From positions 1 to 64,000 of the forward strand of contig CAJQUN010000340.1 in NCBI GenBank assembly GCA_907163345.1: a DNA stretch of 64,000 bases, written 5' to 3'. The DNA is from Haberlea rhodopensis. Its lineage: Eukaryota; Streptophyta; Magnoliopsida; Lamiales; Gesneriaceae. This document shows, one piece after another, positions 1-8,933 of the stretch. The translations under genes were made by a program, and so were the position numbers. Every line of letters begins with the position of its first letter. Position 1 is the stretch's first letter. Under the pieces are notes generated by a model, which worked only from the letters and a program-made list of their open reading frames with translations, was not told the DNA's origin and searched no databases.

Positions 1-46
1 GTCCAACTATCCAAGAATTAATATTGATGTAATTGACAAAGTGTTG
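1..46 (+). mobile_element. Copia CA leader fragment, left of the G1 insertion
   Basis: These bases match the end of the untranslated leader of copia copy CB near 28015-28060 and lead straight into the CA leader that resumes at 8735. The break is the insertion of gypsy element G1. Bases 42-46 (TGTTG) are the left copy of its target duplication, repeated at 8735-8739. The rest of the CA leader and its 5' LTR lie left of the window. Confidence 0.85.
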
Positions 47-475
47 TGTAGTGACTTCCTACCTTAATACCATTTAGAACACATATATTGGGCAGAACAT
101 GCATTTATAAAACCTCTTAAGGTTCCGGTTGTAGTTTGAGCTAGGAGATTACAGGCCAAAAAATAAAGTTTTCAAAGCTATTTAATTACATTCCCAATAA
201 AGAATGTTAAAGCTATAGATTTACACTACTTCCTAGAGTAGAGACTATCAAAAATCCTGCATCCTACGTTCATCATGCTCCCTTTAGCTCACTTCCTCAA
301 CCCGACCCTAGGCCCTTGGTCCAAAAGTGTACCTACAGGGATAACACATCATGAGCATTCATATATTTACTTAACATTATATAAAGCATACAATAATGCG
401 TAACATCTTAGTTAAGTAAAAGTTATTGGTCGTCCTCCGACCTCCTTGGTTATCCCTGACTCTTATTCATATATT

Positions 476-729
476 GGGGCGTCTTACCCCATTGTATGGC
501 ATCTTACCATATCATAATCATTGCGTGGCATCTTACCACGTGGGCGTCTTACCCAATCATATGGCGTCTTACCATATCATAAACATTGCGTGGCATCTTA
601 CCATGTGGGCGTCTTACCCAATCATATGGCGTCTTACCATATCATAAACATGCGTGGCATCTTACCACGAAGAGCATCTTACCCAATCCTATACTTTGGT
701 GGTGTCTTACCACATGGGCGTCTTACCCA
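476..729. repeat. Inverted-repeat array with loop CRTCTTA (G1 3' LTR)
   Basis: About twelve short inverted repeats follow one another. Each has a near-constant centre, CATCTTA or CGTCTTA, and arms that differ but stay complementary: GGGG/CCCC, ATGG/CCAT, GTGG/CCAC and TGGG/CCCA. In element sense the core is GGTAAGAYGCC. The same array is in the other G1 LTR at 7182-7436, and a related one is expanded in G3 (51386-53450). Confidence 0.9.
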
Positions 730-769
730 ATCATACACGTCGTATGACCTATCATAAACTTCGTCATTA

Positions 770-935
770 TAGACGTCCTCATAACATCGTTATCATAAAC
801 ATCATCTTAAGCATCATCATCGTAACATCATCATAAGCATCATCATTATAAATTCATCATAGATATCATCATCATAACATCATCTTAAACGTCATCATCG
901 TAAACATCATCTAAACATCATCATAATATGTAAGG
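770..935. repeat. ATCATC-rich tract (G1 3' LTR)
   Basis: This is an imperfect short tandem repeat of CATCATC with interspersed TTATA, TAAAC and TAAGC. It sits just beside the inverted-repeat array, as a similar tract does in G3. It has no coding potential. Confidence 0.85.
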
Positions 936-952
936 GCATGGTTTACCGTCCG

Positions 953-978
953 ATGCTCGTACGTCTCTTACGTACCTT
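953..978 (-). promoter_or_regulatory. GGTACGT...CGTACGAGCAT element (G1 3' LTR)
   Basis: On the minus strand this reads AAGGTACGT, a short spacer, then CGTACGAGCAT, with GTACGT facing ACGTAC as a dyad. Related sequences occur in G3 LTRs, the G3 leader and the G5 LTR. AG|GTACGT resembles a plant 5' splice site; that role is inference. Confidence 0.6.
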
Positions 979-1133
979 AATTCCCAAAAGTGGAGAATTT
1001 GGAGAGCTTTATCTCCTGGATGTTGTGGGTACCTGGGATGGTTCTACACAACCATCAAATTGATATTGAAGCTAAACATAGTCCAATATCCAAAAATCCC
1101 ACAAAAATATCAAATCCACTTTTTTAACAGCTC

Positions 1134-1339
1134 GCGATCGATCGCCGCCCAGGCGCGATCGATCGCGAGATCGCACTGGACGAGGGCCAAAATCTCCTTC
1201 TTGGCGATCGATCGCCACTTTGGCGCGATCGATCGCCAGGCTCGCCGATCGATCGCCCAAAGTGGCGATCGATCGCCAAATGCCTCTGGCTGGTACTGGA
1301 CGCTCGCGATCGATCGCCAAGAACGGGCGATCGATCGCC
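1134..1339. repeat. Eight-copy GCGATCGATCGC palindrome array (G1 3' LTR)
   Basis: I count eight copies of the perfect 12-bp palindrome GCGATCGATCGC (one with a C in place of the leading G) in about 205 bp, separated by unrelated spacers of 8-50 bp. Most are extended to GGCGATCGATCGCC. The array is preserved in the other G1 LTR (7847-8055) and, mutated, in G5 (63123-63343). Confidence 0.95.
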
Positions 1340-2011
1340 GAGTGCTGTACATCGAATTTTCGCCATTAATGCTCATTTTTCAAGCTCTTTCACATACCAC
1401 CCCCAAAACCAAACTTCCTCATAACGTCAATAACAACATAACCCACTAAACCAACATAAACACTTCAAAAAAACATACCCCAACCATAAACAACACATAC
1501 CCAAAACAACCCACATAAAACATCAAAAACTTAACCCATTTCAACACCACATCATAAAACTTATAGGAATGGTTCCATACCTCTTGTAGGCTCCAAATCC
1601 TAGCAAAGATCACACAAACAAGGATTTTGTGGAACTTTTCTCCTCCTCTTTTGGTGAGTCTCGAAAATGGGTAGGGTTTGGGGTTGGGATGATTTGGGGG
1701 TTTTTTTTAAAGTGAAATGGTAATGTTGGGGGGTTAAAGTGATGTGTGAGGGATTTAAAAAGGGGTTGTAATCACTTAATAAAAATTGTACCCCATACTT
1801 AACATGATGTATAAAATACCCTACTTGGTATTTCAAAAGCATTTTACAACAATGCTCTAAACTTCATTTAAATCACATCTTCCTCATATTTGATAATTTA
1901 ACACAATTAATCATTAACATCTTAATACCCAACACATAATCCATCAACACATGATACATCATATACATAGTTAATGTCCAAGTTACCATTAATTAATTTC
2001 GGGGCATCACA

Positions 2012-2022
2012 TTACTCCCCTA
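2012..2022 (-). other. G1 polypurine tract
   Basis: On the minus strand the bases are TAGGGGAGTAA, directly before the 3' LTR. Just upstream in sense is a GAGGACGAAAAT-like segment also found next to the tract in G2, G3 and G4. This is the expected plus-strand primer site. Confidence 0.8.
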
Positions 2023-2069
2023 CTTACAAGATTTTCGTCCTCGAATCGCATGCACTTACCCAAAAGAAA

Positions 2070-2887
2070 CTAAACATAAACCATACCAGAAAATAGTTCC
2101 GGGTAATGTTGCATCATATGCCGCTCCATCTCCCACGTAGCCTCCTCGACACCCCGACGATCCCACTGAACTTTGACCATCGGTATAACTTTGCTCCGTA
2201 GTCTGCGATCCTCACGATCCAGAATTCTGACTGGTCGTTCAACGTAGGATACATCTGAGTCTAACTGCACTTCAGTAGGCTGTAAAACATGAGACGGATC
2301 TGGCTCATACTTTTCTCAACATAGAAACATGGAAGACATCATGAATTCCAGATAGGACGGTGGTAGAGCCAATCGGTAAGCCAAAGTGCCGATACGCTGT
2401 AACACCTCATACGGTCCAACATACCTCGGGGATAACTTCCCCCGCATACCAAATCGAACAACACCCTGAAGGGTGAGATTTTCAAGAAGACCTTGTCTCC
2501 CACTTGAAATTCTAGCGGCCGTCGCCGCTTATTTGCATAGGCTGCTTGCCTATCTTGGGCCGCTTTCATCTTTAAGCGTATCATCTTAATCTTTTCCTCC
2601 ATGTCCTTAATCATATCCGGTCCTCCGACCGCTTTACTCGTCAAGTCCTCCCAATACAGCGGTGACCTACATCGTCGTCCGTAAAGAGCTTCAAAAGGGG
2701 CCATTTGAATGCTCACCTGATAGCTGTTATTGTATGAGAACTCAACCAGTGGTATAGATTCTTGCCACGGAGTATCAAACTCCAAAACACATGCCCTCAG
2801 CATATCTTCGAGCGTCTGTATAGTACGCTCCGTTTGGCCATCAGTCTGAGGGTGATAAGCTGTACTTAGTCTCACCTCGGTGCCCAA
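2070..2887 (-). pseudogene. G1 integrase C-terminal half and chromodomain remnant
   Basis: The 5' part (2339-2887) encodes the end of the integrase core, including HPQTDGQTERTIQTLEDML with its conserved Glu, followed by the GKV/GDKVFLKISPF-type C-terminal domain. A frameshift near 2450 ends this frame. A separate frame (2070-2270) holds VSYVERPVRILDRE and VKVQWDRRGVEEATWE, the chromodomain-like tail of Tekay/Del chromoviruses, proposed to direct integration by contacting histone marks. The integrase zinc-binding and first Asp segments lie upstream (about 2890-3300) in broken frames. Confidence 0.85.
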
Positions 2888-3399
2888 AGCTGTCTGGAGA
2901 CCCTCCCAGAAATGAGAAGTAAAACCTTGGGGTCCCTGTCAGACACGATCGAGACTGGAATCCATGCAACCTCACTACATCCCGTACATATAATTGGGCA
3001 CAAGTTGGCCATTAAATACGGTGAAAGTCATAACTGTAAGGGATGACATGAGCTACCTTCGTCAGCCTACTAACGATCAACCCCAGATCGCATTCAATCC
3101 AGAGGCCCGCCTTGGCAAGTGGGTCACGAAGTCATAGATATATGGCCTCCCCCACTTCCACTTAGGTACCTCCAAGCTCTTCAGCTCCCACCAGGCCGCC
3201 TGCCCTTTCTGCCGTTACTTGTTGGCAGATCAAACATCTCTTAACGAAGCTGATCACATCACGCTTCATGCGTCTTCCACAGAATTGACCACTTAGGTCC
3301 TTATACATCTTTCTTCTCCAGGGTGGATACTGCAAACCGTCTATTATGAGCCCGTTCTAAAATTCCTTTACGCAATCCTGCGCATCTGGGACCACCCAT

Positions 3400-4700
3400 C
3401 GGTTGCCCAATCTTAAAGAGTCATCTTCGCCACACTAAACTTGGTTGGCTGACCTCGAAGTACTATTGATGACCATCTCTGAACTTCATCATCCAACCTC
3501 TGGGCGTTCCTGATAGCCTCAAATACGTCTGGCTCGGCCAATAAGGTCGACACTCGCACCGGCGACGTGTCTACCTCGAAGTCATAGCCCAGATGGCAGC
3601 AAGAGGTCATCATCGCTGATACACAATAGCGCCTCAGCAGTACACTTCACTTCCAAATAAGGCGTCTGCTGTCAAATTGCTTATTCACTCAGCCTGTGGA
3701 ACAAAAACTTCAGGCTCTTATAGTCCGGGTAGATAGCAAACGACGTACCATGCAAGTAAATGCCTCCAAATCTTCAAGGCAAATAAAATGGCTGCCAGCT
3801 CCAATCACGGACTGGTACCTAGCCTCATGTGGTTCACCGCCTCGATGCATAAGCCACCACATGCTTATCTTGCATCCAACACACAGTCTAAACCCGCAGT
3901 GATGCAGTCGTGTACATAGCAAACTTCTTATCCTCAGAAGGAATTACCAATATAGGTGTCGTAGTCAAACGACGGTTCAATTCTTGGAAGCTTTCCTCAC
4001 AAGCTTCGGACCAGGAAGAACGGGACCCCTTTCTGAGTCCAGCTGTGTCAATGGCTTAGCGATCTTAGAAAATCCCTCGACAAAACGTCGGTAATAACCT
4101 GCTAAGCAAGAAAAACTCCGTATCTCGGGTACAGAAGTGGGTGCTGCCCACTCCATCACAGCTTCAATCTTCCTCGGATCCACAGATATCCCTTGGCTAG
4201 ATATGACATTGGCCTAGGAACACCACGCTGTCCTAACCAGAATTCGCACTTGCTAAGCTTTGCATACAACTGATGATCCCTAAGGATCTGAAGTACTGTC
4301 CTCAAGTGTCGTACATGATCTTCTTCGGTCCTAGAGTAGATGAGTATGTCGTCAATGAAAACTATGACGAATTGGTCCAAATATGGCTGGAACACCTTGT
4401 TCATCAAACTCATGAAAACAGCCGGGGCATTTGTCACCCCAAAAGGCATGACTAGGAATTCATAATGCCCATACCTAGTCCTGAAGGCTGTCTTCTGACA
4501 TCCTCTTCTCTTACTCGAATCTGATGGTACCCCGACCTCAGATCGATTTTACTGTAGAGCCTCGTACCCTGCAACTGATCAAACAAATCATCGATCCTCA
4601 GGAAGTGGGTACTTATTCTTCACCGTAGCTTTGTTCAGTTGTCTGTAATCGATGCACAAACGACATCGAACCATCTTTCTTCTTCACAAATAACACTGGT
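3400..4700 (-). pseudogene. G1 reverse transcriptase / RNase H remnant
   Basis: Three broken frames carry the polymerase. 4156-4449 encodes MPFGVTNAPAVFMSLMN and the active-site motif FIDDILIYS (gypsy form of YxDD). 3977-4183 encodes the connection segment VPEIRSFSCLAGYYRRFV. 3413-3613 encodes a segment normally found between RNase H and integrase. Upstream, about 4450-4700, the fingers motif CIDYRQLN-like sequence is recognisable only across frames. The RNase H region (about 3640-3960) is heavily rearranged. No intact enzyme can be made. Confidence 0.85.
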
Positions 4701-5296
4701 GCTCCCCGGGCGATACGCTAGGGCGTATATAGCCCTTATCAGGAGTTCTTGCACAACTGAATCTTTAATTCCCTTAGCTCCGCTGGTGCCATCCTATAAG
4801 GGGCACGAGAAATGGCAGACGTCCCTGGTAATAACTCAATCCCAAACCTCGACCTCTCTCGTCGGTGGGGAATCCGGGAATCTCCTCCGGAAGACATCAG
4901 GGAACTCCGCACCTACGGGCACATCCTCAACTTTTACTTCTTCTTTTTTCTTTTCCGTAACAATCGACGGACATAAATGAGATATCCTGAATGACCTCGT
5001 TCCAACAACTGACTGCGCATCTTGACAGCAGATATCAATGTGGAATCTTAGAGCGAGAACCGTCCCCATAGAACGGCCATGGAACTCCCATATCGGATTT
5101 AAACCGTACAGTTCTCTTGCCTGCAGTTCACAACTGCCTGATACCTGTTCAGAACATCAATGCCCAGAAATGCAATCAAAATCTGACATTCCCAGAACAA
5201 TCAAGTCTGACCTTAGTTCCCTATCCTCAAAATAAATGAGGCCATTGTAGACTCCGATCAGTAATCATACTTCTTCCAATCCAGCGGGGGTCGAGA

Positions 5297-5641
5297 CTAT
5301 AAGAGGCGTGGGCGACGGAGAAGTGCATAAGTGGTGCCTTTCCACAAAACTTGGTCGACACAAAAGAGTGTGACGCACCTGTGGTCGATCAATATAAAAG
5401 CAGGGTGCGTAAATAAAAGACACGTACCCGCTATAACCTCCTCCGGAGCCGCTGAAGCCTGCTCCCTTGTCAGTGCATAGACTTGTCCTTGAGGTGGCCC
5501 CATGGGCTGACCTCCATGCTGTCTCGGTACAAAGGGTGGTCTGTGCTGTGCTGTCCTATCTGCAGGCCTCCCCGCAGAACCCTGTTGACTTCCCCTGTTG
5601 GGACACTGTCTAGCAAAGTGGCCCTTGTCGCCACAAAACAT
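5297..5641 (-). pseudogene. G1 zinc knuckle and aspartic protease remnant
   Basis: The frame opens inside a CCHC zinc knuckle (FCGDKGHFARQCPN; the first Cys is in another frame just upstream). A Gln/Pro-rich linker and a protease-like segment follow. The protease active site, normally D-T/S-G-A, reads LIDHRCVTLF here, so the catalytic triplet is lost and a frame disturbance follows. In family terms this is the nucleocapsid-protease junction of gag-pol. Confidence 0.8.
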
Positions 5642-5848
5642 AGCACCCTATACAATCTTTCGCCAGATGTGGTTGCCCACAAAGAGTGCATTGGATCTTC
5701 CCGGATCTGTCTCCTTGAGACTGCCCCCTTCCAGATGGGGCATCACCTCTTCGGTTTCCTTTTCCACCTATTGTCGGACTTCTTACCACTAAACCTTGAC
5801 GCTGAGGAGTTCCCCCTTGACTTGAACTGATCATTCCTCGGCTTCAAA

Positions 5849-6547
5849 TTATCCGGAGTGGATTTCTGAGAGGGTTGCCGACGGTGGTATAACATCAGGG
5901 TATGCACCCACTCCTAGTTCGGCTAGCTCAGCCCTTGAGAGTGCATCATCAAAACAAGTAGGGCCATAAGTGATCACCCTATCGTATAGCTCCGGCCTCA
6001 ATCCTTTCATGAAATTCCTCATCTTTGCTTGTGTGCTCGTGGCAATGTGAGGCACATATCGGAGCAAGGAGCAAAACTGAAGAGCATAATCCGATACCGA
6101 CATATTACCTTGCTTGAGGTGAGTGAATTCATCTTCCTTAGCCTGTCGTGCTGCAGCCGAGAAATAACGGTTCAGGAAGCGAGTTCGAAACATTTTCCAG
6201 TTAACTTCATGCCCTTGAGCCTCTTGCTCTACCACAGTGGTCTTCCACCACATTAGCGCCTTCTTGGCCAACTGGAACTCTGCTAACCGTATCCATGCTG
6301 TCTTTGCACATGGGGCTGCCACAAAGATTTGCTCTATTCTTTCCAACCATTCCTCAGCTCGTTCCCCAGTTTCAGTTCCTTCAAAGGTTGGGGGTCGGTA
6401 AGCGAGAAACTGAGTTAGGCTTAGTTCCCCTGGCAACAACCGTTGTTCGGCCGGTTCATCATCAAAAGCTGGCGGGGGTAGGGGATTCGTACGCCCCGCG
6501 CTTGCATTGACGCTCACTGCGTCACCTACCTCCACATTTGCTGCCAT
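5849..6547 (-). pseudogene. G1 gag (capsid) 5' portion
   Basis: Starting at the ATG at 6547 (MAANVEVG; an in-frame Met lies four codons earlier), this encodes about 232 residues of a chromovirus Gag. The retrotransposon-Gag domain runs from about FLAYRPPTFEGTETG through WWKTTV to FNRYF-like and DYALQF segments. Gag forms the virus-like particle in which reverse transcription happens. The frame breaks after SATLSEIHSG; the following basic linker continues in another frame at 5610-5834. The leader between primer site and ATG is about 190 nt. Confidence 0.85.
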
Positions 6548-6736
6548 ACTGCAACACAAGGATTAACAACAAGATCCAAAAGCAGTTCGTATAATACTTC
6601 GTTAGATAAACAAAACATGTTAGCATAACATCATATACTTCATATGCAACTTATGCACAAAACATGTTCGAAAGTAAGCACCTAGCTAACTTATTGCTAA
6701 GGCTACCCTTCACTCATCCCGGGTTATCTAACCACT

Positions 6737-6752
6737 GCTCTGATACCACTAA
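6737..6752 (-). other. G1 primer-binding site (tRNA-iMet)
   Basis: On the minus strand TGGTATCAGAGC starts four bases after the end of the 5' LTR (TTAG spacer). This is complementary to the 3' end of plant initiator tRNA-Met and primes minus-strand DNA synthesis. It fixes the element's orientation. Confidence 0.9.
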
Positions 6753-7181
6753 TGTAGGGACTTCCTACCTTAATACCATTTAGAACACATATATTGGGCA
6801 GAACATGCATTTATAACCTCTTAAGGGTTCCGGTTGTAGTTTGAGCTAGGGAGATTACAGGCCAAAAAATAAAGTTTTCAAAGCTATTTAATTACATTCC
6901 CAATAAAGAATGTTAAAGCTATAGATTTAAACTACTCCTAGAGTAGAGACTATCAAAAATCCTGCATCCTACGTTCATCATGCTCCCTTTAGCTCACTTC
7001 CTCAACCCGACCCTAGGCCCTTGGTCCAAAAGTGTACCTACAGGGATAACACATCATGAGCATTCATATATTTACTTAACATTATATAAAAGCATACAAT
7101 AATGCGTAACATCTTAGTTAAGTAAAAGTTATTGGTCGTCCTCCGACCTCCTTGGTTATCCCTGACTCTTATTCATATATT

Positions 7182-7436
7182 GGGGCGTCTTACCCCATTG
7201 TATGGCATCTTACCATATCATAATCATTGCGTGGCATCTTACCACGTGGGCGTCTTACCCAATCATATGGCGTCTTACCATATCATAAACATTGCGTGGC
7301 ATCTTACCATGTGGGCGTCTTACCCAATCATATGGCGTCTTACCATATCATAAACATTGCGTGGCATCTTACCACGAGAGCATCTTACCCAATCCTATAC
7401 TTTGGGTGGTGTCTTACCACATGGGCGTCTTACCCA
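7182..7436. repeat. Inverted-repeat array with loop CRTCTTA (G1 5' LTR)
   Basis: Second LTR copy of the array at 476-729, with the same alternation of arms and only small indels. GTGGTGTCTTACCAC and TGGGCGTCTTACCCA are clear examples near its right end. Confidence 0.9.
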
Positions 7437-7479
7437 ATCATACACGTCGTATGACCTTATCATAAACTTCGTCATTATA

Positions 7480-7643
7480 GACGTCCTCATAACATCGTTA
7501 TCATAAACATCATCTTAAGCATCATCATCGTAACATCATCATAAGCATCATCATTATAAATATCATCATAGATATCATCATCATAACATCATCTTAAACG
7601 TCATCATCGTAAACATCATCTTAAACATCATCATAATATGTAA
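7480..7643. repeat. ATCATC-rich tract (G1 5' LTR)
   Basis: Second LTR copy of the tract at 770-935: CATCATC repeats with TTATA and TAAAC interruptions. Confidence 0.85.
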
Positions 7644-7662
7644 GGGCATGGTTTACCGTCCG

Positions 7663-7688
7663 ATGCTCGTACGTCTCTTACGTACCTT
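7663..7688 (-). promoter_or_regulatory. GGTACGT...CGTACGAGCAT element (G1 5' LTR)
   Basis: Identical to the element at 953-978. In the 5' LTR it would lie inside the transcribed part, downstream of the promoter candidates and of the palindrome array. A splice-donor role is inference. Confidence 0.6.
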
Positions 7689-7846
7689 AATTCCCAAAAG
7701 TGGAGAATTTGGAGAGCTTTATCTCCTGGATGTTGTGGGTACCTGGGATGGTTCTACACAACCATACAAATTGATATTAGAAGCTAAACATAGTCCAATA
7801 TCCAAAAATCCCACAAAAATATCAAAATCCACTTTTTTTACAGCTC

Positions 7847-8055
7847 GCGATCGATCGCCGCCCAGGCGCGATCGATCGCGAGATCGCACTGGACGAGGGG
7901 CCAAAATCTCCTTCTTGGCGATCGATCGCCACTTTTGGCGCGATCGATCGCCAGGCTCGCCGATCGATCGCCCAAAAGTGGCGATCGATCGCCAAATGCC
8001 TCTGGCTGGTACTGGACGCTCGCGATCGATCGCCAAGAACGGGCGATCGATCGCC
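7847..8055. repeat. Eight-copy GCGATCGATCGC palindrome array (G1 5' LTR)
   Basis: Same eight palindromes as at 1134-1339, with every palindrome core intact in both LTRs while the spacers differ by single-base indels. Confidence 0.95.
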
Positions 8056-8734
8056 GAGTGCTGTACATCGAATTTTCGCCATTAATGCTCATTTTTCAAG
8101 CTCTTTCACATACCACCCCAAAACCAAACTTCCTCATAACTTCAATAACAACATAACCCACTAAAACCAACATAAACACTTCAAAAAAACATACCCCAAC
8201 CATAAACAACACATACCCAAACAAACCCACATAAAACATCAAAAACTTAACCCATTTCAACACCAAACATCATAAAACTTATAGGAATGGTTCCATACCT
8301 CTTGTAGGCTCCAAATCCTAGCAAAGATCACACAAACAAGGATTTTGTGGAACTTTTCTCCTCCTCTTTGGTGAGTCTCGAAAATGGGGTAGGGTTTGGG
8401 GTTGGGAGTGATTTGGGGGTTTTTAATAAAGTGAAATGGTAATGTGGGGGGTTAAAGTGATGTGTGAGGGATTTAAAAAGGGGTTGTAATAACTTAATAA
8501 AAATTGTACCCCATACTTAACATGATGTATAAAATACCCTACTTGGTATTTCAAAAGCATTTTACAACAATGCTCTAAACTTCATTTAAAATCACATCTT
8601 CCTCATATTTGATAATTTAACACAATTAATCATGTTAACATCTTAATACCCAACACATAAATCCATCAACACATGATACATCATATAACATAGTTAATGT
8701 CCAAGTTACCATTAATTAATTTCGGGGCATCACA

Positions 8735-8933
8735 TGTTGTCTACCTAAATAACCGAGTCTTGGGCGATTAGCCAAAGCTAACTCAAGATTAGGCGAAATA
8801 TGGATCTTGGCCCACTAAAGGTTTCGAGGGTTGATATTTTTCAAACAAAATAGTGGGAGTATCATTTAATATAAGACCATGTTAAATGATTTAAATCATA
8901 AACTTATTTTGCATATTTATATTGTAGATATCC
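8735..8933 (+). mobile_element. Copia CA leader, 3' part
   Basis: Untranslated leader between the G1 insertion and the gag-pol start. It matches 28055-28252 of copy CB almost base for base, including the GGGAGTATCATTTAATATAAG segment just before the start codon context ATCCATGGC. Confidence 0.9.

Larger units (their letters stand above)
47..2011 (-). repeat. G1 3' LTR
   Basis: The LTR runs from TGTAGTGACTT to GGCATCACA and is repeated at 6753-8734. Read in element sense (right to left) it holds an AT-rich promoter-like stretch near 1750-1820, a pyrimidine/purine-rich leader, an eight-copy GCGATCGATCGC array, the GGTACGT...GTACGAGCAT element, an ATCATC tract and a cluster of small inverted repeats. 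The short open frames across it, rich in RSIA, AIDR and GDRS, come from the palindrome array and are not genes. Confidence 0.95.
47..8734 (-). mobile_element. G1: Ty3/gypsy chromovirus (Tekay/Del-like), complete but decayed
   Basis: This is a full-length LTR retrotransposon on the minus strand. Two LTRs of about 1.97 kb, each TG...CA on the plus strand, flank a 4.7 kb internal region. On the minus strand the order is 5' LTR, tRNA-iMet primer site, gag, zinc knuckle, protease, reverse transcriptase, RNase H, integrase, chromodomain, polypurine tract, 3' LTR, which is the chromovirus order. A 5-bp duplication TGTTG flanks it inside copia CA. Coding is broken by many frameshifts and stops, so it cannot act on its own. 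The two LTRs differ mainly by single-base indels. Confidence 0.95.
6753..8734 (-). repeat. G1 5' LTR
   Basis: This is the promoter-bearing copy in element sense, and the same modules occur in the same order as in 47-2011. AT-rich stretches at about 8465-8545 (TTTTTAAAT and TATTTTATAC in sense) are weak TATA candidates. A CAAGAG|GTATGG sequence near 8300 and the GGTACGT element at 7663-7688 are possible 5' splice sites. Target duplication TGTTG follows at 8735-8739. Confidence 0.95.

Noticed and set aside
1060..1449. Overlapping open frames on both strands rich in RSIA, AIDR and GDRS
   Set aside because: They are by-products of the GCGATCGATCGC array, which is open in all frames; they lie wholly inside an LTR and recur in the other LTR.
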